Shown piece by piece: positions 8,196 to 17,839 of a stretch of DNA of 64,000 nucleotides (position 1 is the stretch's first letter; every line of letters starts with the position of its first letter). Below the pieces are notes generated by a model. It did not search any database. It was not told the DNA's origin and worked only from the letters and a program-made list of their open reading frames with translations. The stretch lies in NCBI RefSeq assembly GCF_900105055.1, contig NZ_FNTA01000004.1, forward strand, positions 4,929,501 to 4,993,500. Reading direction: 5' to 3'. The position numbers were made by a program, and so were the translations under genes. The stretch comes from Amycolatopsis lurida (GTDB taxonomy: Bacteria; Actinomycetota; Actinomycetes; Mycobacteriales; Pseudonocardiaceae).

Positions 8196-8978
8196 GTGGA
8201 CGACGGGCGCTTGAGGGGCGATGGCCGGCTCGGTGACGACTTCTCCGGCGGGTGGTCGGAACGTGACGACGGCCGGGAGGACTGGACGTCCTTCCGGGAC
8301 CGGGTCGACCGCGAATGGCGATCGCGGCGGGCACAGGGGTCGGACAACGACCCCGTGTCCCCGGACGAGGCTTCCCGCTGGCTGACCGATTCGAACGCGG
8401 GTCAGGGACCCGCCGATTTCAGCGTTTCGGACTACCGGGAACGCCTCCTCGGCGGCCCCGGGGCGGAACTGTTCGGTGGTGGCAGCGGTCCGCTCTACGA
8501 TTCCGGCGAATTCGCCAAATTCTCCTTCGACAAGGAGGAGGAGCGCCGGGCGGCGGCCGCCGCCGACCCGCTCGCCGCGGCACTGCCGCAGCAGGCGCAG
8601 AACGAGTACGTCGACGAGCAGTACACCACCGACGTCGAATCCTCCGGCCTGGTCCGGCCGTACTTCCGCACGCGGGGACGGACCAAGCCGACGTACGACC
8701 TTGCCATCGAGGCGCTGATCTCGACCAGCGAACAGGGACGCGTGCTCGACCGGGTACGCGTCCCCGAACACCGGTCGATCTGCGACCTTTGCCTGGACAC
8801 CCGGTCCGTCGCCGAAGTCGCGGCGCTGTTGCGCCTGCCGCTCGGCGTGGTCCGGGTGCTGATCGGAGACGTGGCCGGCCTCGGTCTGGTCCTGGTGCAC
8901 ACCGCCAGCCAGAACGTGGGTGACCGGCCGAGTATCGAGTTCATGGAGAGGGTGCTCAGTGGGCTTCGGAGAATTTGA
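8196..8978 (+). CDS. cvnC: DUF742 protein of the conservon
   Basis: 260 residues. The first 145 are polar, acidic and probably disordered; the C-terminal DUF742 domain (about 148-260) begins at SGLVRPYFRTRGRT and contains the conserved EHRSICDLCLDTRSVAEVA followed by a winged-helix-like LRLPLGVVRVLIGD. A clear GAGGAG lies six bases before the GTG. The end overlaps the start of the GTPase gene by 20 bases. Its biochemical role is not established; it is an obligate part of conservon operons. Confidence 0.92.
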   Translation: MDDGRLRGDGRLGDDFSGGWSERDDGREDWTSFRDRVDREWRSRRAQGSDNDPVSPDEASRWLTDSNAGQGPADFSVSDYRERLLGGPGAELFGGGSGPLYDSGEFAKFSFDKEEERRAAAAADPLAAALPQQAQNEYVDEQYTTDVESSGLVRPYFRTRGRTKPTYDLAIEALISTSEQGRVLDRVRVPEHRSICDLCLDTRSVAEVAALLRLPLGVVRVLIGDVAGLGLVLVHTASQNVGDRPSIEFMERVLSGLRRI

Positions 8979-9567
8979 CTCCGACGCGAATGCGCCGCAG
9001 GTGACCGGACCGACTTCGTCGGCCAAGATCGTGGTCGCTGGCGGATTCGGCTCGGGGAAGACCACGCTGGTCGGAGCGGTTTCGGAGATCGATCCGCTGA
9101 CCACCGAGGCCATGATGACCGAGGCCAGTACCGGCGTCGACGACAATTCGGCCACCCCGAACAAGTCGACGACGACCGTGGCCATGGACTTCGGCCGGAT
9201 TTCGCTGGACTCGGACTTGGTGCTGTACGTGTTCGGTACGCCGGGCCAGCACCGGTTCTGGTTCATGTGGGACGACCTCGCGGTCGGCGCCATCGGTGCC
9301 GTCGTGCTGGTCGACACGCGGCGGCTCGCCGACGCGTTCCCGTCGATCGACTTCTTCGAGAACCGGAAGCTGCCGTACGTCGTGGCGATCAACTGCTTCG
9401 ACCGGCTGCTGCACCACCAGATCGAGGACGTCCGGCACGCGCTGACGATCTCCCCGTCCGTGCCGATCATGGCCTGTGACGCCCGGGAACGTGAGTCCGC
9501 CAAGCAGGTGTTGATCTCGGTCGTGCAGCACGCCATCGCACACGATTCGGCGTTGCGCGCCGGGTAA
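8959..9567 (+). CDS. cvnD: Conservon small GTPase
   Basis: 202-residue Ras-like ATP/GTP-binding protein. Walker A GGFGSGKTT falls near residues 27-35, a switch-II-like GTPGQHRFWFMWDD near 93-106, and an NCFD base-recognition element near 144. GTG 8959 is chosen because the protein then starts just before the conserved core, overlapping cvnC by 20 nt with GAGAGG ahead; an earlier in-frame start at 8920 is less likely. Known CvnD proteins hydrolyse GTP and are regulated by the roadblock partner. Confidence 0.92.
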   Translation: MGFGEFDSDANAPQVTGPTSSAKIVVAGGFGSGKTTLVGAVSEIDPLTTEAMMTEASTGVDDNSATPNKSTTTVAMDFGRISLDSDLVLYVFGTPGQHRFWFMWDDLAVGAIGAVVLVDTRRLADAFPSIDFFENRKLPYVVAINCFDRLLHHQIEDVRHALTISPSVPIMACDARERESAKQVLISVVQHAIAHDSALRAG

Positions 9568-9994
9568 AGGCGACAAAAGCCCGGAGCGGATGCGGCCGTT
9601 GGAGTGAACTCGGCAGGCTTCACCCGCTTCGGGGAGTGGCGTCACCGGCCGGACCGGACGCGGGCGGCCCCTTTCCCGCTATCCGGCGCCGGCGCCACTC
9701 GATCGGGCGACCGTGACGCCGATGACCTGCGCGGACACCGGTTCACACCTGGTCGCACCCGGCCACCACGGGGTGACCCACGAATGCGTGGTTCGCGATG
9801 GGTCGACGCGGTGAGCGGCTGGACGTTTACGTTCGGTTAACGCCGATGGCCGGGTGGCGGACTCGACACGATCGACGGGACGAATACGCTGGGTGGAGGC
9901 GTCTTTCGGCTCGACGGCACCGGGATCGGTGCAGGTCGGCGCGAGACGCCCGGACCACGCCGCCCAGGTGGTCTTGAGCACCGAGGAGGGACTT
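9568..9994. other. 427-nt gap between conservon and the orphan roadblock gene
   Basis: I see no credible gene. A nested inverted repeat lies at 9775-9804 (GACCCA/TGGGTC enclosing CCACG-AATG-CGTGG). The promoter of the next gene is presumably here, but no box stands out. Confidence 0.5.
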
Positions 9995-10414
9995 GTGACG
10001 GCATCCGGGCAGCAAAGCTCGTTCGGCTGGCTCATCACGGATTTCGCGCGCCGGGTTCCCGGCGCGGCGCACGCCGTGCTGGTCTCCGCGGACGGGCTTC
10101 TCCTCGCGCCGTCGGACGGACTGCCGCAGGAACGGGCCGAACAACTGTCCGCGGTCGCCTCCGGACTGATCAGCCTCACCGCCGGCGCGGCGCGCTGCTT
10201 CGACGCGGGCGGGGTCAACCAGACCGTCGTCGAGATGGAACGCGGCTACCTCTTCCTCATGTCGGTCGCCGACGGCTCGTCGCTCGCCGTGCTGGCCGCG
10301 CCGACCTGTGACATCGGCACGGTGGCCTACGAGATGACGCTGCTCGTCGAGCGGGTCGGCCAGCAGATCACGCCCGAGCTGCGTGCGCAGCTCCAGGGCG
10401 GCGTACGTGGGTGA
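9995..10414 (+). CDS. Orphan roadblock/LC7-domain protein (cvnB-like)
   Basis: 139 residues covering one roadblock/LC7 domain. It closely resembles the cvnB product upstream: SFGWLITDFARRVPGAAHAV versus its counterpart differ at few positions. The GTG at 9995 has GAGGAGGG a few bases ahead; a longer frame from 9854 has no such site and a composition unlike the family. It forms a two-gene unit with the following DUF742 gene, with no kinase or GTPase beside it, so it may share the CvnA and CvnD proteins of the neighbouring conservon. Confidence 0.88.
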   Translation: MTASGQQSSFGWLITDFARRVPGAAHAVLVSADGLLLAPSDGLPQERAEQLSAVASGLISLTAGAARCFDAGGVNQTVVEMERGYLFLMSVADGSSLAVLAAPTCDIGTVAYEMTLLVERVGQQITPELRAQLQGGVRG

Positions 10415-10417
10415 CCG

Positions 10418-10996
10418 ATGAAGATCACCGGATTCACCGAACCGGAACCGTCCGGCTGGGACTCTCTCTACCAGGGCACCGAACGCGAAGCCTTCGACTC
10501 GCCGAGCCGCTTCGAGCTGAGCTCGATCAGCACGGTCATGCCGCGGCGCCCGGCCGAGCCGCCTCCCGCACCCCCGTCGATGCCTTCGCCGATCCGTCAG
10601 TCACCGCCGCGTCCCGCGCCCGCTGACGTCGCACCCGCTTCGGTCTACCTGCCGACTTCGGGCTCCCGGGTCCGGCCCTACACCCGCACCGGCGGACGCA
10701 CCCGCACCGCGCACGACCTGGCGCTGGAGGCGCTGGTGTCGACCACCGACGACGGCCGCCGGTACCGCGGCGTGCGGACACCCGAGCACCGCCAGATCTG
10801 CGACCTCTGCCTGGACACCCGATCGATCGCGGAGATCGCCGCGCATCTGCGGCTGCCGCTGGGTGTGGTGAAGGTGATCGTGGGTGACATGGCGGACGCC
10901 GGGCTGGTGCTGATCCACCAGACGGAGCTGATCCTCGGCGACTCGTCTTCGCGCGCTTTCATGGAGCGAGTGCTTCAGGGCCTGCGCGCCCTCTGA
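10418..10996 (+). CDS. Orphan DUF742 protein (cvnC-like)
   Basis: 192 residues: a Pro-rich N-terminal half and a C-terminal DUF742 domain (about 85-192) with RPYTRTGGRTRTAHDLALEA, EHRQICDLCLDTRSIAEIA and LRLPLGVVKVIVGDM. It begins three bases after the roadblock stop codon. Its DUF742 domain is very like that of cvnC, suggesting duplication of the B-C part of the conservon. No GTPase gene follows; the next genes are unrelated. Confidence 0.88.
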   Translation: MKITGFTEPEPSGWDSLYQGTEREAFDSPSRFELSSISTVMPRRPAEPPPAPPSMPSPIRQSPPRPAPADVAPASVYLPTSGSRVRPYTRTGGRTRTAHDLALEALVSTTDDGRRYRGVRTPEHRQICDLCLDTRSIAEIAAHLRLPLGVVKVIVGDMADAGLVLIHQTELILGDSSSRAFMERVLQGLRAL

Positions 10997-11001
10997 CCCT
11001 T

Positions 11002-11013
11002 CCGCATTTAGTC
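11002..11013. repeat. Left 12-bp inverted repeat flanking the HicA-like module
   Basis: CCGCATTTAGTC lies six bases after the stop of the DUF742 gene. Its exact inverse, GACTAAATGCGG, is at 11869-11880. Together they bracket the small two-gene module. Confidence 0.6.
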
Positions 11014-11044
11014 CTCTGAATGTGTTCCGGGTGCTCTCGGCGGT

Positions 11045-11097
11045 GTTCCCAATGTCGCATTTGAGACGCTGAGTGTCCCTGATGCGACATTGGGGAC
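11045..11097. repeat. Imperfect 16-bp palindrome in the 310-nt gap
   Basis: GTTCCCAATGTCGCAT (11045-11060) pairs with ATGCGACATTGGGGAC (11082-11097), 15 of 16 positions, around a 21-nt loop. It may terminate the upstream DUF742 transcript or be an interspersed palindromic repeat. The rest of 10997-11306 shows no convincing gene. Confidence 0.55.
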
Positions 11098-11306
11098 CCT
11101 GGTTCCCGGTTCGCCCGCCCCCGCCGAGGGCCTCGGGCTACTTGCGGCCCGGCAGATCGCATGTCTCGTTGACTACTTTCGGTGAATATCAGGCACCTTC
11201 GGTAATGAACGCGCTTCGCCGTGGTTACCTCTCGGTCGTCCGTGAACGGGATCTCAGCGTGACGCCGGTCTTCCTGATCTGCGTTAACCTGGGCAAGGAG
11301 TAGCCG

Positions 11307-11534
11307 GTGGGGTACTGGAGAAAGCATCCTAGGAAGGATCTGGAAGCTGTTCTCGAGCACTTCCATCGGGCAGGATGGAGGATCTTGGATCCACCGACCT
11401 ACTACACCGTCCGGTGTCCGTGCGGGCAGCATCAACGTTGGATCCACTTGACGCCGAGCGGCGGCAACTACGGAAAGAACGCGGTGTCCTGGCTGCTTCG
11501 TCAACCTTGTTACGAGATCGAAGGGGGTTCCTGA
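11307..11534 (+). CDS. HicA-like small protein, candidate toxin
   Basis: 75 residues, basic. A helix (RKDLEAVLEHFHRAGW) is followed by a beta hairpin with CPCGQHQRWIHLTPSG and a GKNAVSWLLRQ helix. This layout, with a His in a strand and a C-terminal helix, is that of small HicA/YcfA-like double-stranded RNA-binding folds found in actinobacteria, with a CPC(G)xH element in place of the usual GSHH. AAGGAG lies six bases before the GTG. The stop overlaps the start of the next gene by one base (TGATG), so they are co-translated. Toxin activity is inferred from size, fold guess and pairing only. Confidence 0.7.
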   Translation: MGYWRKHPRKDLEAVLEHFHRAGWRILDPPTYYTVRCPCGQHQRWIHLTPSGGNYGKNAVSWLLRQPCYEIEGGS

Positions 11535-11866
11535 TGGGTGTGAGGGTCCACGCGCACTGGGTCTTCATCGCCGACGGTGACGGTGATCTCTTCGACTACT
11601 GCGACAAGGTCATGCGAGCGCTGCTCCAACAAGAACGCTGCCTCGACGGGTTCGTCGACAGCGCGGTTTCCGCGGACGCGGCGCGTGCGGTGATGGAGAT
11701 CGAAGCCGATATTTCCGGTGACGACCTTTCCCACGCCATCGCGGAGGGTCACGCCGCTGTCCGCGCCGCGCTGCATTCGGCCGGGATCGGCACACCGGAC
11801 TGGCCCACCCACGGCGAGGCCTTGTCGATGGTGCTGAAGGATCTCCGTACCGAACAGCTGGTCTAG
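11534..11866 (+). CDS. Partner of the HicA-like protein, hypothetical candidate antitoxin
   Basis: 110-residue acidic protein, unrecognised. The N-terminal part (GVRVHAHWVFIADGDGDL) is beta-like and resembles the ferredoxin-like start of HicB-type partners; the middle (SAVSADAARAVMEIEADISGDDLSHAI) is acidic and helical. ATG 11534 overlaps the upstream TGA; AAGGGGG lies about seven bases before it. A longer frame from 11375 is only the shadow of the preceding gene. Acidic partner plus basic small protein in one transcript is the usual antitoxin-toxin arrangement, though the toxin-first order is that of hicAB. Confidence 0.65.
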   Translation: MGVRVHAHWVFIADGDGDLFDYCDKVMRALLQQERCLDGFVDSAVSADAARAVMEIEADISGDDLSHAIAEGHAAVRAALHSAGIGTPDWPTHGEALSMVLKDLRTEQLV

Positions 11867-11868
11867 GC

Positions 11869-11880
11869 GACTAAATGCGG
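11869..11880. repeat. Right 12-bp inverted repeat flanking the HicA-like module
   Basis: GACTAAATGCGG begins three bases after the stop codon at 11866 and is the exact inverse of 11002-11013. Confidence 0.6.
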
Positions 11881-11886
11881 CGTCGG

Positions 11887-14130
11887 TCAGTCTTCGACGA
11901 GGGCCGCCGACGTGATCCGGTGCAGCGGGTAGCGCTCGTTGTCGGTCCCTTCGAGGACCCCGCCGCCGACGCGCAGCGGCCGCACCACCCGCTGGCTCGC
12001 CGTCCCGCGTGAGTCGACGAACCCGATCCACACCTCGCGCCGCTCGATGGTCGCCTGGGACAGCAGCGCCAGCGTCGCGGACGTGTCCCCGGAGCCACCA
12101 CCCTGCGGCGCGCGCACCGTCTCGCCCCGGCGGCGCGCCGAAGCGGCGTCACCGGCCCGGACGTGCGCGACGATCTTGCCGACCTGGTCGTCGGTCAGCC
12201 CGGCGGGCTCGCCAGGCGCGCGACGCGCGGAACGTGCCTTCGCGGGCAGCCGGCGTCCGGACGGCCTGATGTCCATGACGCGTCCGTCGGGTCCTTCGGC
12301 GGCCGGAGCGAACCCTGCGGCGCGGAGCGCGTCGAGGACTTCGGCGAGCGGGTACGCGCTGATGAGCACTGTCGGCGCGATCATCCGCAAGCCGTACTCG
12401 GTCGCGACGGGACTGCCCATGACCTCGGCGAGCAGCGACGCGTCGTCGCAGCGCAGGAACGACTCGGCGGCCCCACCACGCAGCCGCCCGTGCCGCCGGG
12501 CGACGTCGTCGATCAGGTAACTCAGCGACTGGGGCACCGGCGTCGCCGACTTCGTCGAGAACAGCTGCTGCAGCTCACCCGCGGTCCGCCCGGTGTCGAG
12601 CGCGCGCCGCACGGACGTCTCGGTGATCCGATAGACGGTCGCGTGCCCGGAGGATTCGATGTCGGCGACGGCGGTCATCTCGGCCGCGAGTCCGGCCTCC
12701 AGCGGCCCGGGCGCGACCACGGTCAGGTCGGCCTGGACGAGGACGTGGTCCACCGGACGCGGCAGCGCGTCGATCATCGCCTCGACCGCTCCTGGCCGGT
12801 CCTCGGCCAGCAGCGCCCGCGTCGCCGTGGTGAGCCCGCCGAGCCCGATCAGGCCGAGCGCCGCCCCTTCGGCCATCGTCCAGCGCACGGTTTCGTCCCG
12901 CAGCCGCCCGCCCCGCCTCGGCGCGCGCCAGGCGAGCGCGGCGACCAGTTCGTCGGTGCTCTTCACACCCGCGCCCTCGGGAAGCGCGGCCAAGGCGAGG
13001 AGGATCCGCCGTCGCGACGTGGGCGCCAGAGGACGGCGCAGGTCTTCCGAAAGCGGTGCGATCGGCTTGTCCTTCGCGTCCCGCCCGCCGGCGAGGCCGG
13101 GCAGCCGGGGCAGTTCGAGCCAGGCCTGCGCGATGGTCATCCAGCGCTGCGCGGTCGGCGACGCGAGCCACGAATCCGTGAGCGTCGTCGGCACCCATTC
13201 CGGCGCGGTCGCTTCGCTGTCGGCCACCAGCCCGGCGCCGACCGCGATCTCCGCGAGCAGGGTCACCCGGGTCTCGTCGACGTCGAGATCCTTGGCGAGC
13301 TTCTTGAGCTCGCGGACCCCGAGCCCGCCGGATTTCAGCACCGGCGGCGGTGTCTCCGACCATGCGCGAAGCATGCTTTCGGTCTGGCGCAAGAACTCCA
13401 TCGCCTCGCCCGCCGCCGTCGTGTCCACTGTGGACGACTGATGCGGATGCGTGGGGAGTTCCGGTTCGCGCAGCGACGCCGGGTCGAACACCGAGCCGCC
13501 GCGCAGCGCGATCCCGATCTCCCGCGGCAGCTCGACGGTCTGGTCGTCCCGGCGCAGCAGCAGGCCGCGCGCGAGCAGGCGCTGGACCGGGTTCTGCGCC
13601 CGCTCCAGCGGGATGTCGGCCGCCGCGTCCCGGGTCCGGCCGATCGGCGGCCCGGCCGCCAGCGTCGTCAGGACGGCGCGTTCGTCCTCGCCGACCTCCG
13701 CGAGCGCGGCCTCGATATCCGTTCCGGCGAGCGAAGGCGACGACGACCCGAGCCCGGCGGGGAAGGGTCCGAGCGCGTCGCGAGCCGACGGCGGGACGCG
13801 CAGCGCGTCGTCCTCACCCCAGACCAGGGCCCGCTTGCGCAACAGCGCCAGCGGCTCGCCGATCTTCTTGCCCACGAGCTTCGCGACCTCGGCCGAGGCG
13901 ACCGGCTCGGTGTCCGCACCCGCCAGCAGCAGGGCGTCGAGGACGGCGAGCGTGAAGGTGTCGAGGTCTTCGCAGGCGCGCGCGACGGAGCCCGGCGTGC
14001 CGGCCCGGGTGGCGAGCACGATGGTGTCGGACGGGGGCGGCGTGGACAGGTCGCGACGCGTGCGCAGCAGTGCCGCGAGAGCGTCGTCGGACTCCTGGCG
14101 CAGCCAGTCCGCCAGGGAGGGCGCGGGCAT
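11887..14130 (-). CDS. Helicase-associated domain protein (XPB/Ssl2-associated, Rv0862c-like)
   Basis: 747-residue cytoplasmic protein without Walker motifs. It begins LADWLRQESDDALAALLRTR and consists mostly of winged-helix-like repeats, with a C-terminal region (from about 560) resembling the helicase-C-associated domain found beside XPB-type DNA helicases. In mycobacteria the equivalent gene neighbours the XPB helicase; here the helicase gene is not adjacent, its place being taken by the conservon. ATG 14130 is chosen; the frame continues open upstream but runs into the divergent promoter region. Its role in DNA metabolism is inferred. Confidence 0.8.
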   Translation of the reverse strand: MPAPSLADWLRQESDDALAALLRTRRDLSTPPPSDTIVLATRAGTPGSVARACEDLDTFTLAVLDALLLAGADTEPVASAEVAKLVGKKIGEPLALLRKRALVWGEDDALRVPPSARDALGPFPAGLGSSSPSLAGTDIEAALAEVGEDERAVLTTLAAGPPIGRTRDAAADIPLERAQNPVQRLLARGLLLRRDDQTVELPREIGIALRGGSVFDPASLREPELPTHPHQSSTVDTTAAGEAMEFLRQTESMLRAWSETPPPVLKSGGLGVRELKKLAKDLDVDETRVTLLAEIAVGAGLVADSEATAPEWVPTTLTDSWLASPTAQRWMTIAQAWLELPRLPGLAGGRDAKDKPIAPLSEDLRRPLAPTSRRRILLALAALPEGAGVKSTDELVAALAWRAPRRGGRLRDETVRWTMAEGAALGLIGLGGLTTATRALLAEDRPGAVEAMIDALPRPVDHVLVQADLTVVAPGPLEAGLAAEMTAVADIESSGHATVYRITETSVRRALDTGRTAGELQQLFSTKSATPVPQSLSYLIDDVARRHGRLRGGAAESFLRCDDASLLAEVMGSPVATEYGLRMIAPTVLISAYPLAEVLDALRAAGFAPAAEGPDGRVMDIRPSGRRLPAKARSARRAPGEPAGLTDDQVGKIVAHVRAGDAASARRRGETVRAPQGGGSGDTSATLALLSQATIERREVWIGFVDSRGTASQRVVRPLRVGGGVLEGTDNERYPLHRITSAALVED

Positions 14131-14223
14131 AGAGGACCAGGATACCGGGCGGGTGGTGGCCCGGCAGCCGCGTTCGGGCAGACTGTCCCCTGAGAACGGC
14201 TTGACCATGCTCTGGAGGACGTT

Positions 14224-14406
14224 GTGGCGAAGGGCGATAACAAGAAGCGCGCGGGCATCGACCCCACGTGGCCCGGTGAAGACGGGGAGCACCCCGTCAC
14301 CGAGCTCGCGTCCGACCGGCAGGGCGCACTGTCCCCGTTCGGCGACGTGACCTTCCCGCTCGAGAGCGTGCCTTACGTGCACCCCGAGACCGAGATCAAC
14401 CGGTAG
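14224..14406 (+). CDS. Small conserved hypothetical protein
   Basis: 60 residues, hydrophilic, with a Lys-rich start (KGDNKKR) and a conserved-looking SPFGDVTFPLESVPYVHPE block. GGAGG lies five bases before the GTG. It is divergent from the helicase-associated gene with about 90 nt between them, in the position where M. tuberculosis has Rv0863. Function unknown. Confidence 0.7.
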   Translation: MAKGDNKKRAGIDPTWPGEDGEHPVTELASDRQGALSPFGDVTFPLESVPYVHPETEINR

Positions 14407-14507
14407 GAAGCTACTGGCCGGTTACCCCCTGCGAGGGTTCGTGGCGGTCGTCACGGGAGTAGGTTTTCGATCGACCTATTCGAGCGTTCCTCAGCGGGGG
14501 TAGTGCC

Positions 14508-15899
<1,392 letters not shown>

Positions 15900-15907
15900 T
15901 CAACGGC

Positions 15908-15971
15908 GTCTCCTCAAGGGCGCTCAGCGCCCGACGGAGACTTCACCGTCGCCCGCCCTCTTTGGGCGGGC
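15908..15971 (+). terminator. Tandem hairpins after the malic enzyme gene
   Basis: First stem GTCTCC (15908-15913)/GGAGAC (15936-15941) enclosing GGGCGC/GCGCCC; second stem GCCCGCCC/GGGCGGGC at 15951-15971 with loop TCTTT. The gap 15900-16184 holds nothing else except a TAGGCT -10-like box near 16139 for the next gene. Confidence 0.6.
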
Positions 15972-16184
15972 CGCCCGATACGCCCACCGCGGGTCGGGTA
16001 CGGCCTGCGGCTCTTCGCCGAGGCTCCGTGAGCGCGCGACAGATCAACACAGTCCCTTGCTCCGTTCGGGGGCGTCGTCATCACTGAGGCCGATCCCGGG
16101 GCCGACTTCAGGGTGACGACTCCGCCGATGCCCCGCTCCTAGGCTCGACTCCGACCAAGAAGTCGATCATGACGGGGGTTGGGG

Positions 16185-17732
16185 ATGAATCGCTCTGTCC
16201 TGAGCAGGATCGGGACACTCACGGCCGCGGCGGTGACGATGGCGGTACTCGTACCGGCCACGGCGTCCGCCGCGGTTTCGTCCGTGCGCTGGGGGCCGTG
16301 TCCGGAGGACGTGGCCGCGCCCGGCGTGCAGTGCGCCACCTTGAAGGTCCCGCTCGACTATCGGAATCCGGGCGGTAAGACCATCGACATCGCCGTTTCG
16401 AAACTCGCCAGCACCAAGCCGGCGAAGCGGCGCGGCATCATGCTGACCAACCCGGGCGGCCCCGGCGGGCCAGGGCTGACCATGCCCGCCGGGTTGCGCG
16501 CGGCGGGCATGCCGTCGAGCGTGCTCGACGCGTACGACATCATCGGCTTCGATCCGCGCGGGATCGGGCACAGTACGCCGGTCACCTGCGACCTCACGCC
16601 CGAACAGCAGGTCAGCAACGTCCCGCCCTACGCGCGTGACGCGGCGGCGGTGGCGGAGCGCGCGAAGTACGTGGAGGTCATCGCGAAGCAGTGCGGGGCC
16701 TCGAAGACCGCCGCGAACCTGCCGTACATGACCACGGCCAACACCGCCCGCGACATGGACCGCATCCGGGAAGCCCTCGGCGAGGAGAAGCTCTCGTACT
16801 ACGGCGTTTCGTACGGCAGCTACCTGGGCGCCGTGTATTCGACGCTGTTCCCGCGGCAGACCGATCGCGTCGTGATCGACAGCGTGACCGGCCCCGGCGG
16901 GCTCGATCCGGTCACCTCGCGACGCCTGGCGGAGGGGTTCGAGGACCGCTTCCCGGACTTCGCGAAATGGGCCGCGGCACGGCACGCGAGCTACGGGCTG
17001 GGCCGCACTCCGCAGCAGGTGACGGCGAAGTTCTACGACCTCGTCGCCAAACTCGACGGCGGTGCCGTCCCCGGTGTCGACGGCGCGGCGTTCCGCATGG
17101 GCACCTTCGGCGGGCTCTACGCGACCAGGTCCTTCCCGGCGCTGGCGCAGCAGTGGCAGGCGCTCGACACCGAAGGCACCGTGAAGCAGACCGCACAGGC
17201 CCAGCAGATCGACCCTGCGCAGCTGCTGGCCGGGCAGTTGCACGTGGTCTGCAACGACGCGGACTGGCCTGAGGACGTCGCGACCTACCAGCGCAACGTC
17301 GCGAAGGACCGGGTGAAGTACCCGATGTTCGGCGCCGCCGGGGCGAACATCTGGGCCTGCGCGTACTGGCCGTCCGAGCCGATCGAGCCGCCGGTACGGA
17401 TCGGCGACCGGGGGCCGTCGAACATCCTGATGGTGCAGAACCTGCGTGACCCGGCGACGCCGCTGAGCGGCGCCAAGGAGATGCGCCGCGCACTCGGTGA
17501 CCGGGCGCGGATCGTGACCGTGGACGAAGGCGGGCACGGGGTCTGGCTGAGCGACGAGAACGCTTGCGGCAACAACGCCGTCAACCGGTTCTTCGTGGAA
17601 GGCAAGCGCCCCGCGCGCGACACGGCCTGCGCCGCGGACAAGGGCGGGTTCTTCGCGTCGATGACGCCGGAGCAGCGGCAGGAACGCGAGAAGGCCCTCG
17701 ACGAGGTTCGCTCGAAGCAGCGGATGTTCTGA
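16185..17732 (+). CDS. Secreted tripeptidyl aminopeptidase-type S33 hydrolase
   Basis: 515 residues. A Sec signal peptide (about 1-31, ending ASA) precedes an alpha/beta hydrolase of the Streptomyces tripeptidyl aminopeptidase type. The oxyanion region NPGGPGGPG, nucleophile GVSYGSYLG (Ser about 209), acid RDPATPL (Asp about 423) and DEGGHG (His about 450) are all present, so it should be active. It would trim tripeptides or related amides outside the cell. ATG 16185 is preferred over TTG 16179 because GGGGG is well placed for it. Confidence 0.92.
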   Translation: MNRSVLSRIGTLTAAAVTMAVLVPATASAAVSSVRWGPCPEDVAAPGVQCATLKVPLDYRNPGGKTIDIAVSKLASTKPAKRRGIMLTNPGGPGGPGLTMPAGLRAAGMPSSVLDAYDIIGFDPRGIGHSTPVTCDLTPEQQVSNVPPYARDAAAVAERAKYVEVIAKQCGASKTAANLPYMTTANTARDMDRIREALGEEKLSYYGVSYGSYLGAVYSTLFPRQTDRVVIDSVTGPGGLDPVTSRRLAEGFEDRFPDFAKWAAARHASYGLGRTPQQVTAKFYDLVAKLDGGAVPGVDGAAFRMGTFGGLYATRSFPALAQQWQALDTEGTVKQTAQAQQIDPAQLLAGQLHVVCNDADWPEDVATYQRNVAKDRVKYPMFGAAGANIWACAYWPSEPIEPPVRIGDRGPSNILMVQNLRDPATPLSGAKEMRRALGDRARIVTVDEGGHGVWLSDENACGNNAVNRFFVEGKRPARDTACAADKGGFFASMTPEQRQEREKALDEVRSKQRMF

Positions 17733-17839
17733 GTTCTCCGAGGTGAACCCGCGGCCGCTGTCGCAGTGTTCACGCGTGTGGTGCCGTGCCGAACGGACCT
17801 CGGCTCCGCCGACAGGTCCTGAGGACTAGCCTGCTGGGC

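Noticed and set aside
9604..9840. 78-residue plus frame in the gap after cvnD
   Set aside because: Arg/Gly-rich, no start signal, no resemblance to anything known.
11073..11303. 76-residue plus frame before the HicA-like gene
   Set aside because: Begins inside a palindrome and ends next to the ribosome site of the real gene; coding character poor.
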